Origin: Nephrocerus scutellatus
Taxonomy: Eukaryota > Arthropoda > Insecta > Diptera > Pipunculidae
Assembly: GCA_947095585.1 (NCBI GenBank)
Contig: OX352761.1
Span: 50,580,019-50,644,018, forward strand
DNA length: 64,000 bases
Direction: 5' to 3'
Each line of letters begins with the position of its first letter. The first letter of the stretch is position 1. Below are positions 1 to 10,488 of the stretch, piece after piece. A program made the translations under genes and the position numbers. Under the pieces are notes generated by a model. That model did no database searches, was not told where the DNA came from, and was given only the letters and a program-made list of their open reading frames with translations.

Positions 1-1450
1 TCATTCTCCAACTACTCATCCCATCACGTCTTTTCCCACAAGACTCACGGGTCACTACAGCTAAAACACCGGCGACCACGCACAGAAACTACTACGTAGG
101 CCAAGGTGGCGAATAAAAACACTTGTAAACCCCTTCCTTTGCCTCGTCAATTAAAAGGAAAATCTCCCTTCTAAAAAACCTTTTAAAAGGAAAAACTCCT
201 ATTAAACCTAAATTAATCCGAGCGCCCTGTATTCTACAGTGTGCTCATAAATTCGATTTAATTTTATATCTTAATAATGACATAAGACCTAGGACGAAAA
301 CAACTAAAGACTAAAGAACATAACCGTATTGTATTAACATTGATATTGATTTAAAATGATAGCTCGGATTTTATTAAACGACAATAAGAAACCATATTAC
401 GCTGGTCTCTCTCAATGACCAATCTAAACCAACATAAACTGTCAATTGGAAAACCCCATGTTTTCTAATTCACGTTCAGTTTGTATAGAATGAGTTTTTT
501 CGTAATATTTTTCGCAATACATTTCGCAATTGTCGCGGTGATAATTAAAAAAGATTAATTCGTTCTTATGCGCATATATATATAAATAATAATAATTTCT
601 TGTTGCGAATTTAATTTAATTTAATGGCTTGTGCGGACATACAATGTAGTCGGTACTACATTTAAATTTATTTAGTTTAACGCGGACCTTTGGAGAGTTC
701 GGTTGTCCTCTCTGATTGCGCGTATACGGTTACGGTTTTAATTTATTTTGTTTTATTGCTCGCTCGCTCCTACGGTCTAGATGGTGCGGTCATCTACCTC
801 CAGATTTGCCATCTGGGTGGTTAAGAAGGTGTCATTCAGGGAGGACAAAATGCTCGCTCGCTCATGCACTTCGTAAGGTTAGGTCTATTTCATTTTTTAT
901 ATTTTTATTATTTTTATTTAAATTGTCTTCTTTTTAATATATTTTATATTTATATTATATTATATCATTATTATTATATTTTATATTTTGATTTTATTAT
1001 ATTTTATATTCTATTATATTATATCTTTATTATTATATTTTATATTCTGATTTTATTAAAATTTATATTTTATTACATTATATCTTTATATCTACATATT
1101 TTTATAGTTTTACAGGTTTAGTAAATAAACAAATTTTATAGCTTTATTTTAGATCAGATGGTGCAGACATCTGACGCTATCGTTCTATGGATCGCCTTCG
1201 TTATAGTTTTAATTTTGCCCACACTCCTCTCTTAACATCCCCCCAGAAAGCCTACTGAAGAGGCCCCGTGTAGGGGGCCGCAACCGCGTTATAGGCTACC
1301 ACTTTTAACCCTACACTGGTTCCAGCCTGTCAAACTCTCGCGTGGCATGGCTTCGTTTCCCTTCCCTAATTTATAGGTTAACCCTATCAATAGATTTCTT
1401 GGGTGGGTTTTTTCATCTTATTTTTTATTTAATTATTTTTATTTAATTCA
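1..1450. other. AT-rich spacer, no gene recognised
   Basis: I see no supported gene here. Open frames at about 716-1121 read through simple AT sequence and resemble no protein family. A stretch near 770-870 contains two GCTCGCTC blocks and a short motif, AGATGGTGC, that recurs near 1157. Around 1240-1390 the sequence is more GC-balanced (AGGCCCCGTGTAGGGGGCC at about 1260-1280, a short hairpin) and may be an untranslated remnant of an unidentified element. That last point is a guess. Confidence 0.5.
893..1125. repeat. AT-rich low-complexity tract
   Basis: Imperfect tandem reiterations of TATTATTATATTTTATATT and variants run for about 230 bases with almost no G or C. The apparent hydrophobic protein read across it is an artefact of codon composition. 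Confidence 0.8.
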
Positions 1451-1487
1451 CTCGCGAATGGGTGACAAACGTTTCGAGAGTAATAAC
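1451..1487 (+). repeat. 3' fragment of tRNA-derived SINE
   Basis: The sequence from CTCGCGAATGGGTGACAAAC through the GAGAGTAAT motif matches, with one or two differences, the reverse complement of about 10359-10393. There it forms the 3' body of a tRNA-derived SINE. Only the tail is present here; there is no tRNA head upstream. It lies about 45 bases upstream of the BEL/Pao LTR. Confidence 0.65.
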
Positions 1488-1532
1488 TTGTAACGGAATG
1501 CTTCTCAATTCGCCATTTGAAAAAATATACGA

Positions 1533-2018
1533 TGATAAGGAGAAAAAGCAGCAGCTACAGTAATTTGGAGTCACCCGGTGTTGCCGAAATAGCAAACAGT
1601 TATACACACAAATTCGATTTCATGATTTGCCTTTGTGTTTTGCCTTTGTTCATTCTTTTTCGAAATTAGTATTGTTTGCGGCTTGCGATGGCAATACACG
1701 CTTTACTTTAATTGTTTCAATTATTTCATTTTTAATTGTTAAAAAATTGTCAAAATAGTTTTGAAATATATAGCACCAAACAGTTGTTTATCATTATTGA
1801 ATTTGCCTGACTTTTAATATCATACATTCATATGATTACAAGTGCTGTGTTTGCGTGCTATAAACGCATTAAATCGAAGCATCGTCTTGTGAAACAACAC
1901 AAAATTAAACGTTAGTTTTTGTTTTTCTCTGCTGCTGCCGTTTATACTGCAAATCATAGTGCAGTCATTTTCCTTCAGCTGCTGCCGTTGACTGCAAATC
2001 GTAGTGCAGTCATTTTCA
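1533..2018 (+). mobile_element. BEL/Pao element, left (5') LTR
   Basis: This block matches 5950-6436 closely throughout. The homology begins at GATGATAAGG (1531 and 5948) and stops at TTTTCA (2018 and 6436). TG...CA ends are available at 1533 and 2018. In the right copy a purine-rich tract (GGCGGGGAGG) lies just before the start, as expected of a polypurine tract, which favours this boundary. The LTR contains the last codons of pol in its 3' copy. An alternative start at TGTTGCCG (1579) would put the end of pol outside the LTR but leave the extra homology unexplained. Flanks TACGA (1528-1532) and TACAT (6437-6441) agree at only 3 of 5 bases, so any target duplication has decayed. Confidence 0.8.
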
Positions 2019-2040
2019 TTGGTGACAGCGGTGGGATTTG
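2019..2040 (+). other. Candidate primer-binding site of BEL/Pao element
   Basis: TTGGTGACAGCGGTGGGATT follows the LTR directly, the position where a tRNA primer anneals. The TGGTG start is common among insect LTR elements. I did not identify the tRNA. Confidence 0.4.
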
Positions 2041-2260
2041 TTGGCGTCCCGTTGCTTGCATAAAGCCACGCATATTCCGCTCCAAAATTACATGCACTCT
2101 GCTGCGGTGGTGATACTGTTTAAGCAAAGGTACCGTTGGGTAACGTAATTGAGTCACACGTTTTCGATCTTTCTGCAAATCAAAGCGTGCTGCATATTGC
2201 TGTAAGTTACTGCATATATATTTGTAATTTACATTTTTGTTTGCCTGGTATTAAGGAGAT

Positions 2261-2968
2261 ATGGCTGACTTAAAACGGGCGCGCGCAATGCAAAGGAACC
2301 ATTTGGAATATTTTAAGAATTCCAAAAGGTTTATGGAAGCTCACTTGTCCACTGCCAAAAGGAATCAAGTAAAATTGCGCCTCGAAGAGCTTGTCGAAAC
2401 GCGCAACAAATTTTTAAAGTACCAAGCGGCGATCGAGATTTTAGATGAAGCAGAACTAGAATCCGATGTTCGCTCAGTTGTGGATAACCTTTATTATGAA
2501 ATAAGGCCAGCGTTCGAGGACAGGCTTGATGAATTCAAGGATGCTAGGAAGGAAGGTCCGGCTGTACGTGAGGTTGACGACTTGGGCTTAATTTCAAAGT
2601 TACCTGATCTCAAGTTGGAGCTATTTTCAGGTGAAGTAAAAGAGTGGCCTAGTTTCATCGCATCATTTAGCAGCCACGTGCATAGTAACCGTAAGTTGAA
2701 AACCATCACGAAATTTCAATTTCTCCGAAATGCAATCACTGGATTGGCTGCGAAGGTAATTGCGAAGGTAATTGAAAACCTGGACTTTAGTGCCGATAAT
2801 TATGAGGAGGTACTAAAGCTGCTGACGGAGCGGTACGATAAACCATATGTCATCGCTGAGGAGCATATACGAGCAATATTCCGATTGAAACCAAATGACA
2901 AGGGCACATCGCAAAAATTGCTCAGTTTACTTGATTCAATTCACATCTTCGATCGCTCAAGTCACTAA
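2261..2968 (+). pseudogene. BEL/Pao Gag, N-terminal part
   Basis: This opens with MADLKRARAMQ and has a charged helical N-terminal half. From about residue 120 it carries the Pao-type Gag core (DUF1759-like) with the signature PDLKLELFSGEVKEWPSF, followed by a retained NYEEVLKLLTERYDKP segment. Gag forms the particle shell and packages element RNA. The frame stops at 235 residues, well short of a complete Pao gag. The zinc-knuckle region, the protease and most of RT are missing, and the sequence jumps within about 100 bases to the end of RT. The ATG at 2261 lies about 240 bases after the LTR, which fits a leader. A six-codon direct repeat (GKVIAKVI) occurs near residue 165. Confidence 0.85.
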
Positions 2969-3054
2969 AACGTCCGACGGAATATTGGGATGATCTGCTT
3001 GTATACATAGTGGTACTGTATAGTAGAATTGGTTGTACAATACAAGCATAAGTT

Positions 3055-3977
3055 TCCTCATCCTACCGAGCGCATCGCAAAAGACTGCTACGTGGATAAT
3101 TTGCTAACGGTTTAAAGTTCCGTAGATAAATTGGCTAGAATTAAATCGCAAATCATATCGATTCTTGCTAGCGCGGGTATGTGTCTAAAGAAATGGGGCA
3201 CAAATAGCAAAGAACTATTGCAGAGTATACCTGAGGCGGATCGTGAAAAAATTTGCAGTATAAACGGGGATCAAATGATGAAAGTTCTGGGTCTATTGTG
3301 GTGTCCCGATGGTGATTGTTTCAAAATTAAAGTCCAGCCAAAAAATTTCTCGAATAAATTTACGAAGCGCAATGTCATTTCAGATGTGGCAAAAATATTT
3401 GACCCTTTGGGTTTGATAGCTCCTGTCGTCGTTTTAGCCAAGATGTTTAGGCAGCAATTGTGGTCATTAAAGATTGGTTGGGATGCGCAATTGCCACTTG
3501 AGGTTCGTGATGAATGGTTAACATACAGAAACGCGCTCTCGGAGTTGAACCAGTTGAGAGTTCCTCGGCACGTGTTTAATGGCTGTCCGCATCCTAAGGA
3601 GGTGCAGTTGCATTGTTTTGCCGATGCTAGCGAGAAGGCGTATGGCGGATGTATTTATGTGTAGTAGATGCAACGATAAAGTAATTTGTCGACTAGTGTG
3701 CTCCAAGTCAAGGGTTGCACCTAAAGGTAAAACTATTCCGCGACTTGAGTTATGTGCTGCAGAGCTAGTTTCCAGGATGGCTGCAAAATATAAAGGAGTT
3801 ATTAACTATCCGGTTGATGGCTTGTATTTTTGGAGTGATTCAACGATCGTGCTCCACTGGATTAATACACCAATAGACGAACTAGAGATTTTTGTTGCGA
3901 ATCGTATCAGGACTATCCGTCAGCTGTCATTGCGGGAAAGTTGGCGTCATGTAGATTCAAAAGATAAACTACGTTAG
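3055..3977 (+). pseudogene. BEL/Pao Pol remnant: end of RT plus RNase H region
   Basis: The first readable pol sequence is the tail of RT, where the active-site box reads CYVDN at about 3090, with Asn in place of the second catalytic Asp; a stop follows within a few codons. From 3131 the Pao connection domain is clear (KRNVISDVAKIFDPLGLIAPVV), ending in the RNase H start CFADASEKAYGG. A frameshift near 3660 moves the reading to the frame of 3579-3977, which has IPRLELCAAELVSRMA and FWSDSTIVLHWI, both typical of Pao RNase H. A stop lies at 3975-3977. Multiple lesions make this a dead copy. Confidence 0.85.
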
Positions 3978-4018
3978 GACGTGGCAGCTGTAGCAGCAGT
4001 AGAAGTCGAGTATAATAT

Positions 4019-4595
4019 GCTTTCGGGGTTGCATTGCCGGGATTCATTCATAACCTTACAGCGTACATGGAAGGATAAAAGGCGCCATGGTAAGATAGCA
4101 TTTGTGGAGCTTGTTGCTGGACATGATGCTTTGATTCAAGCGGTGCAGCTAAGTGCGTTTGGTAGCGATGTAAAAAATGTTTCTAAGGCGGGTCATCAAC
4201 TAAAGCTGAAATGCCTGCGGTCACTGCATGCCTTTCAGGACGATAAAGGTCTGATACGCGTTGGTGGGCGGCTAAAGTTTTCAAATTTGCAATATACGTC
4301 GAAGCATCCTATGATATTGCCAGCGAATAATTTTGTAACAACAGCAATCGTAAGCTTCACAACACACATTTGCATGTGGGCCCTCAATGTTTGTTGGCAG
4401 CGGTTCGTCAGCGATACTGGCCGATCGCTGGAAGACGAGTAGTCAATTCTGTGGCACACAATTGCGTCATATGCAGCCGTGCTAAACCAAAAATGTTTCA
4501 GCAATTTATGGGAGATCTTCCTAAGGACCGAGTCACAGTGGCATATCCATTTCATGTCACAGAAGTTGATTATTGTGGCCCAAATTACGTGTATT
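4019..4595 (+). repeat. Internal tandem duplication, unit 1 (integrase N-terminal region)
   Basis: The stretch beginning GCTTTCGGGGTTGCATTGCC is repeated at 4596. It covers the linker and the zinc-binding N-terminus of the BEL integrase, up to VDYCGP. The two units differ by scattered substitutions and by a block of about 36 bases present only in unit 2. Confidence 0.85.
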
Positions 4596-5208
4596 GCTTT
4601 CGGGGTTGCATTGCCGGGATTCATTCATAACCTTACAGCGTACATTTGGTTTTGTCATGCGGTGTTTACACAATCTGCGATGGAAGGATAAAAGGCGCTA
4701 TGGTAAGATAGCATTTGTGGAGCTTGTTGCTGGACATGATGCTTTGATTTGAGCGGTGCAGCTAAGTGCGTTTGCTAGCGATGTAAAAAAGGTTTCTAAG
4801 GCGGGTCATCAACTAAAGCTGAAATTCTTGCAGTTACTGGATGCCTTTCACGACGATAAAGGTCTGATACGCGTTGGTGGTCGGCTAAAGTTTTCAAATT
4901 TGCAATATACGTCGAAGCATCCTATGATATTGCCAGCGAATAATTTTGTAACAACAGCAATCGTAAGCTTCACAACACACATTTGCATGTGGGGCCTCAA
5001 TGTTTGTTGGCAGCGGTTCGTCAGCGATACTGGCCGATCACTGGAAGACGAGTAGTCAATTCTGTGGCACACAATTGCGTCATATGCAGCCGTGCTAAAC
5101 CAAAAATGTTTCAGCAATTTATGGGAGATCTTCCTAAGGACCGAGTCAAAGTGGCATATCCATTTCATGTCACAGAAGTTGATTATTGTGGCCCAATTTA
5201 CGTGTATT
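4596..5208 (+). repeat. Internal tandem duplication, unit 2
   Basis: This is the second copy of 4019-4595, carrying about 36 extra bases near 4647-4680. Unit 2 leads in frame into the complete integrase core. Unit 1 ends abruptly where unit 2 starts. Confidence 0.85.
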
Positions 5209-5980
5209 ACAATATAAGAGGGAAGGTTCCTACGAAAGCATATTTAGCGATTTGTGTTTGCTGTGTCACGAGAGCTGTGCATTTGGAGTTGGCCTCAGAC
5301 ATGTCGACCGCCTGTTTTATGGGTGCGCTCAGGCGTTTTGTAGTAACGCGAGGTTTGCTGGGAAAAATAATTTCTGACAACGGCCGTAATTTTATTGGCG
5401 CAAACAACCAACTACGCGAATTGGCGAATTTATTGATGAGCAATATTTTAGACGACGAAATACATTCCTGGTGCCAACAGAGTCGAATTGTGTGGCAGTT
5501 TGCGCCGCCAGGCTCTCCTCACTTTGATGGTATTTATGAGGCAGTCAAGGCCGCAAAATTCCACCTAAAGAGAATTACGCATAATGTCAGATTCACTTTC
5601 GAGCAGATGACAACCATAATAAAACAAATTGAAAGTGTGTTAAATTCAAGGCCTATTGGGAATGATATAGTAGAAGTGCTCACACCAGGGCATTTTTTGG
5701 TTGGGCGCCCCATGACATCAATAACGGAGGCATCATTTTTCGAATTGGAATGATCGTAATCATCCAGGATCCAAACCTTCCACCATTGCAATGGAAATTC
5801 GGGAGAGTAAGGGCCGTTCATCCAGGCAAGGATGGTTTTGTGCGGGTAGCCACAATTCGCACGGCAACCGGTGAGTTGACTCAGTCGATCACGAAATTGG
5901 CCCTGTTACCAGTTGATGTTGAATCCCATATTGTTCAAGGCGGGGAGGATGATAAGGAGAAAAAGCAGCAGCTACAGTAA
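4754..5980 (+). pseudogene. BEL/Pao integrase and C-terminus of Pol
   Basis: The integrase joins element cDNA to chromosomal DNA. The zinc-binding part is split between two frames (4756-5055, then 4983 onward). The core is readable from HVGPQCLLAAVRQRYWP to 5753. The catalytic triad is present: Asp in EVDYCGP, Asp in ISDNGRNF and Glu in GIYEAVKAAK. The typical Pao C-terminal motif LTPGHFLVGRPM follows. A one-base frame change at about 5750 leads to the final segment (KDGFVRVATIRTATGE, then TKLALLPVD), which ends at 5980 inside the right LTR. The core is the best preserved part of this element, but the frame breaks rule out a working protein. Confidence 0.88.
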
Positions 5981-6436
5981 TTTGGAGTCACCCGGTGTTG
6001 CCGAAATAGCAAACAGGTATACACACAAATTCGATTTCATGATTTGCCTTTGTTTTTTGCCTTTGTTCATTCTTTTTCGAAATTAGTATTGTTTGCGGCT
6101 TGCGATGTCAATACACGCTTTTTTTTAATTGTTTCAATTATTTCATTTTTAATTGTTAAAAAATTGTCAAAATAGTTTTGAAATATATAGCACCAAACAG
6201 TTGTTTATCATTATTGAATTTGCCTGACTTTTAATATCATACATTCATATGATTACAAGTGCTGTGTTTGCCGTGCTATAAACGCATTAAATCGAAGCAA
6301 CGTCTTGTGAAACAACACAAAATTAAAAGTTAGTTTTTGTTTTTCTCTGCTGCTGCCGTTTATACTGCAAAACATAGTGCAGTCATTTTCCTTCTGCTGC
6401 TGCCGTGGACTGCAAATCGTAGTGCAGTCATTTTCA
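5950..6436 (+). mobile_element. BEL/Pao element, right (3') LTR
   Basis: This matches 1533-2018. The polypurine-like GGCGGGGAGG (about 5939-5948) sits immediately before it. It contains a short direct repeat, GTAGTGCAGTCATTTTC-like, occurring twice near the 3' end. Differences from the left LTR are scattered single bases and one-base indels, so the insertion is not recent. Confidence 0.82.
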
Positions 6437-6895
6437 TACATGTTCAACACAAATGGTTGCGAAAAGCAAGGCCTTGGACCGCAATGGTCTGTCGCGCTAA
6501 ATATTATTATTTTTATTTAATTATTTAATTATATTTTTATTTAATTATACTTTTATTTAATTATTTAATTATATTTCAGTATATTTTATTGATAGATTTA
6601 TTATTTTCGGAGCTCCGGGTGTCGATACGAAGGTCTGCCAAGTTGCTCGGGGATAAATTGCACCGGTCATCCGGAGGGAGACCTTATCGAACCTCGGAAA
6701 CTATATGGCAAAGCCTAGGGGGTCGAGAGGGTGTTGACCTAGGTCTTCGCCAACTTGTACACCTGGGGCTGCTGGTCACATCTGCGCGTAGGCCGGTCGA
6801 TGTATTAGGGAGCTGTCAGGCACTCCAGGAATCCTTCCACAAAAAGATATGCCTGGCAGATCGAGAAGCATTTAATTAAATATATTTAAAAGTTA
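6437..6895. other. Spacer: AT-rich tract and unassigned sequence
   Basis: Bases 6505-6595 are reiterated ATTTAATTAT-like low-complexity sequence. From 6600 to 6880 the sequence is GC-balanced with an open frame of 96 codons, but it has no recognisable motif. I cannot assign it. Confidence 0.4.
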
Positions 6896-6899
6896 AAGT

Positions 6900-7850
6900 T
6901 AATCGGGCTAGTTTTTAAAAAATATGATATGGCCCTGCCCCCGGGCCTCAGGGCCCTATCGCACCAAAAATGTTACGAAAACTTTTGTCCATTTTTTGTT
7001 AAAAAATTTATACGGGCACCCCTCGAACCTCAGGGCCCATTCGTTCAGAAAATGTCAAAAAAGTTTTCTCCATCGGAGATACACATGTACACATAAAATT
7101 TTACCAAAATCAGGTTAATTTTTTTTAAATTTGTATAAGGCCCCACGACCCCAGAGCCCGGCGTCTGTATAATTTTACAATAAGTGTTGTTCATCGAAGA
7201 TACACATATGTATAAAATTGAAGTAAGACGGATTATTTTTTTAAAAAATTTAAAAAAAACGGGTTAGTTTTTTTAAAAAAAATTTTATGGGGCACCCTGG
7301 GGCACCAGGTTTCCACAATTTTTACAAAAAGTGTTGTCAATCGGAGATACCAAATAATATACCTTTAAAAAAATGTTGGAGCCCCACGACCCCGGGGCCC
7401 GGGGTATCCAAAATTTTAACAAAAAGTGTTGTCCATCGGAGATACACATGCGTATAAAATTTGAAGAAAATCGGGTTTATTGTTTTAAATTTTTTTTATC
7501 GGGCCCAACGACCACGGGGCGCGGGGTCTCCAAAATATTTACAAAAATTGTTGTCTATCGAAGATACACCCGTGTGTAAAATTTGAAGAAAGTCGGGTTA
7601 ATTTTTTAAAAAAATTTGTATGGGCCCCAAGACCCCGTGGCCCGGGGTCTCCAAAATGTTTACCAACATTTTTGTCCATCGGAGATACACATGTGTATAA
7701 AATTTAAAGTAAATTGGTTTAATTTTTAAAAATTTTATATGGGCACCAAATTTGAATAGAAAGTGTTGTCTACGGAAATTCACATGTTTGCAAAATTTCA
7801 ATAACATCGGGCTTTGGGAAGTGGGTTAAAAATTGATCGGAAGATTCCAC
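6900..7850 (+). repeat. Tandem repeat array, DINE-1/helentron-like, about seven units
   Basis: Irregular units of roughly 95-150 bases each contain a GC-rich block (variants of GGGCCCCACGACCCCGGGGCC), then a GTGTTGTCCATCGGAGATAC motif at about 7067, 7189, 7337, 7431, 7551, 7673 and 7769, then a TAAAATTTGAAG motif and an A/T-rich end. The array finishes with GGCTTTGGGAAGTGGGTTAAAAATTGAT and the microsatellite ACCGACCGACCGACAGACAGAC. Central tandem repeats plus a GACA/GACC microsatellite are known from DINE-1-type nonautonomous helentrons of flies. The family assignment is inference. Related single pieces occur at 12945-13075 and, inverted, at 42050-42260. Confidence 0.7.
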
Positions 7851-8030
7851 AACAAACAGACCGACCGACCGACAGACAGACGTAAGCCACAGCGAACGGT
7901 TGTTGCGACGTGCACACAACGACGTACGAAACTACGAAGTGCCACTAAAATTCTTTCTTTTGAGTTGAGTTAAGCTGTAAAGCAGTGTGCGTGCGTAACC
8001 AGTTCTTCATATACTCGTAATGTTAGCTAC

Positions 8031-9342
8031 ATGGAAAACTTGTCTACAACTAAAGAATCAAACTACTCTTTATGGAAAGCTACAAGTAATGTGAAAAGAC
8101 TGGTTTCTCACATGGCACCTATCAGAAAAGCTGATGGCTCATGGGCGAGGAGTGATTTAGAAAAAGCTGAAGAATTCGGGAGTCATCTTGCTGAAATCTT
8201 TACGCCTAATAATATAGACTCTGATTTTGTGTTGGAGCAAGTAGAACAGTCGTGAAAGTAACATCCCTCAATTTCGAGTAAAGGAGCTTAAGAAAGAAAT
8301 TAAAAATCTGAAACTGAACAAAGCTCCAGGCTTTGATCTAATAACAGCAGACATATTAAAGAATCTCCCATCCAAAGCTTTAACATGGTTAAGTTATATA
8401 ATGAATGCGGCCCTAAAGTTCCGTTGCGTCCCAGGCATATGGAAAGTTGCTGAAATTATCATGATAAATAAACCTGGAAAACCTGCGTATGAAGCTAAAT
8501 CCTACAGACCGATATCGCTACTTCCAATGATGTCTAAACTTTTTGAAAAAATATTGTTTAATCGAATACAGCCTTTAATAGAAAGTTGTAATATTATTCC
8601 GAACCATCAATTTGGGTTCCGTGCAAAACATTCTACCATAGAACAGGTTCACCGAATTACTAATGTTATAGAAAAAACACTCGAAGAAAAGAAAATCTAC
8701 TCCACAGTTTTTCTCGATGTGGCGCAAGCCTTCGACAAAGTTTGGCATCCAGGTCTCATTCATAAACTTAATTGCTTTTTGCCTAAAGGTTATGTAGAAA
8801 TCCTAGAGTCATATTTATCTGAAAGATCGTTTAGAGTGAAACAAGAAAATGAATACTCTCCATTAAAAGAAATTAATGCAGGAGTACCCCAAGGCAGTAT
8901 ATTGGGCCCAGTTCTATACTTGATTTACACAAGTGATATCCCACAAACAGATAATGTAATGCTTGCAACATTTGCAGATGACACTTCAGTAATGGCTGTT
9001 GGCTCAAACATCAATGAAGCTACGGATAAACTACAAACAGCTGTTAATGTGATCTCTAATTGGTGCAATAAATGGAAAATTAAACTAAATGAAGTGAAAT
9101 CTACCCACGTAAACTTCACAAATAGGAAAATCGAAACCCTTCCTGTTAAAATAAACGACGTTGTAATTCCACATGATAACATAGCAAAATATCTAGGAAT
9201 GACACTAGATGCAAAACTTAGATGGAAAGAACACATCAAGATAAAAAGGAAAGAGCTCGATTGCAGATACAGAAATATGTATTGGCTGATTGGACGGCGC
9301 TCAAAATTATCGATATACAACAAAATTTTGATTTACAACCAA
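8031..9342 (+). pseudogene. Jockey-clade LINE ORF2 fragment (reverse transcriptase)
   Basis: This is the polymerase of a non-LTR retrotransposon, which copies element RNA at a nicked target. The start (8031-8255) reads the pre-RT linker with DGSWARSDLEKAEEF. A frame change near 8253 leads into the RT, with LNKAPGFDLITADIL (8310s), SYRPISLLPMMSKLFEKI, FLDVAQAFDKVWHPGL, NAGVPQGSILGPVLYLIYTSDI and the active site TFADDTSVMA at about 8968-8998. The endonuclease is absent (5' truncation). Homology stops abruptly after YNKILIYNQ at about 9342, so the thumb and 3' end are lost as well. The open frame runs on into unrelated sequence to 9666, which is a chimeric reading and not one gene. Confidence 0.88.
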
Positions 9343-9570
9343 AACACACCATGTGTCACATCAAGTCAATATTTCCTAATAATTTTTCTCTTATTTGGTC
9401 ACCTTTCATATTATTCATATCGGATCATAAATAAGCAAATAGATTTTGCTACTGTCTTTTCCTGTTTATTACCTAGGTCAGTGAATCCATCAAAATTAAT
9501 GTTTTTGAGGTCGGGCAAATTTCGAAGTATTTTATTTCTTGCACGCATCACACGCGGCTCGCGACATTAT

Positions 9571-9666
9571 GACAATGACATTAAAAAAGAAAACATGATG
9601 AGAGACGCAATCTCACCAGCCGAAAAATTGGCAGCTACTCTGAGATTCTTTGCGAAAGGTGAATAA
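9571..9666 (+). pseudogene. PIF/Harbinger transposase N-terminal scrap
   Basis: NMMRDAISPAEKLAATLRF, read from about 9594, is the conserved segment near the N-terminus of HARBI1-like transposases. It ends at GE followed by a stop. The segment happens to be in frame with the Jockey fragment upstream. A DDE-core scrap of the same superfamily lies on the same strand at 13918-14070. Confidence 0.65.
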
Positions 9667-9785
9667 GATAGGAGCGAAAATTACCAAACCAGACTGTCGT
9701 AGCCTTTTCTTTATAAAGCCATCCCAGAAGCTGTTTTTATTTGTACATTGTTTTTGAAATACTGAGTTTTAATTAAAATTAATTG

Positions 9786-10118
9786 CTAGATAAAGTCTTC
9801 ATCCTTAAATATGTAAAAGTCTGGAGTAAAAGAACTTCTTGCCGCATCTGATTTCGATGATTCAAATTCCGAAATATGCCTTGATGTGGAGGGAAATGAT
9901 TCTGTTTGATTTGAGCTATTTTCATTTCGAATAGCCAAATCTTCTTGGACGCTTTCGTGTAGAATTTTTTTGATCGCCCGAGATACTTTCCGCTTTACTG
10001 CTTCATTTTGGATGGAATCCATATAAAAAACGACTTGCTTTCCCAGCCAAGAATAACTTGATTTATTTGCAAATTTTTGTTGAAGGAGCTCCGCAACTTT
10101 GTTGATCCGTTTGTCCAT
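9786..10118 (-). CDS. Small protein with BESS-like C-terminal segment, probably the Harbinger MADF-protein partner
   Basis: This frame of 110 codons starts at ATG (MDKRINKVAELLQQKF). Residues about 30-60 (FYMDSIQNEAVKRKVSRAIK) resemble the BESS motif, a protein-interaction segment that follows MADF DNA-binding domains in insect proteins. PIF/Harbinger elements encode a second protein with a Myb/SANT or MADF domain that helps the transposase enter the nucleus and bind the element ends. A transposase scrap lies 120 bases away, so I infer that this is the 3' exon of that second gene. The MADF domain itself is not in this frame; a separate MADF ORF is at 41299-41565. A host MADF-BESS exon is an alternative. 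Confidence 0.45.
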   Translation of the reverse strand: MDKRINKVAELLQQKFANKSSYSWLGKQVVFYMDSIQNEAVKRKVSRAIKKILHESVQEDLAIRNENSSNQTESFPSTSRHISEFESSKSDAARSSFTPDFYIFKDEDFI

Positions 10119-10349
10119 TTGGTTTGGTGTATTTTCTTTTCTCTGAAATAAAAAAAATTATGTATTTCTTATTACTATTATTATTTATATAGATATTTTT
10201 AGTTTTTCAGATTCGAAATCGGAATAGGAAAGAATTGGCGAAGAATTTGCGATACGTTGGCAGTTCCCAAATTGTCTTGCTCCTCTTGACAGCAAACATG
10301 TTATGTTCAGGAGTTTAAGAAAAGATGGTGCATGTTACCACAACTACAA

Positions 10350-10488
10350 AAATTAAATTACTCTCGGAACGTTTGTCACCCATTCGCGAGAGGTGGGACA
10401 CCGTGAAAAATACTTTTGGTGTTGCTGGGATTCGAACCTGAACCCCCCAGCAGCCATGTGCATTACCACTGAGCCACGGCGCCCACGG
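10350..10488 (-). mobile_element. tRNA-derived SINE
   Basis: On the minus strand the sequence begins near 10488 with GGGCGCCGTGGC. It contains a pol III A box (TGGCTCAGTGGTAATG, 10461-10476) and a B box (GGTTCGAATCC, 10428-10438) about 33 bases apart. A non-tRNA body follows: AAAAGTATTTTTCACGGTG, then CTCTCGCGAATGGGTGACAA and GAGAGTAAT. A and B boxes with a tRNA-like head and an unrelated 3' body define a tRNA-derived SINE, transcribed by RNA polymerase III and moved by a partner LINE. The tail recurs at 1451-1487. The anticodon region does not fold into a functional tRNA by eye. Confidence 0.8.

Noticed and set aside
864..1121. Hydrophobic 85-codon open frame
   Set aside because: It reads through AT-rich simple repeat; Ile/Tyr/Phe/Leu content is a codon artefact.
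1579..2018. BEL LTR beginning at TGTTGCCG
   Set aside because: It leaves 46 homologous bases upstream unexplained and separates the LTR from the polypurine tract; the start at about 1533 fits better, though not proven.
8401..9666. A single 421-codon gene
   Set aside because: Jockey RT homology stops near 9342, and the end is a PIF/Harbinger scrap that happens to be in frame.
10420..10488. Functional tRNA gene
   Set aside because: A and B boxes are present, but the arms do not pair as a tRNA and an unrelated body follows, so it is a SINE.
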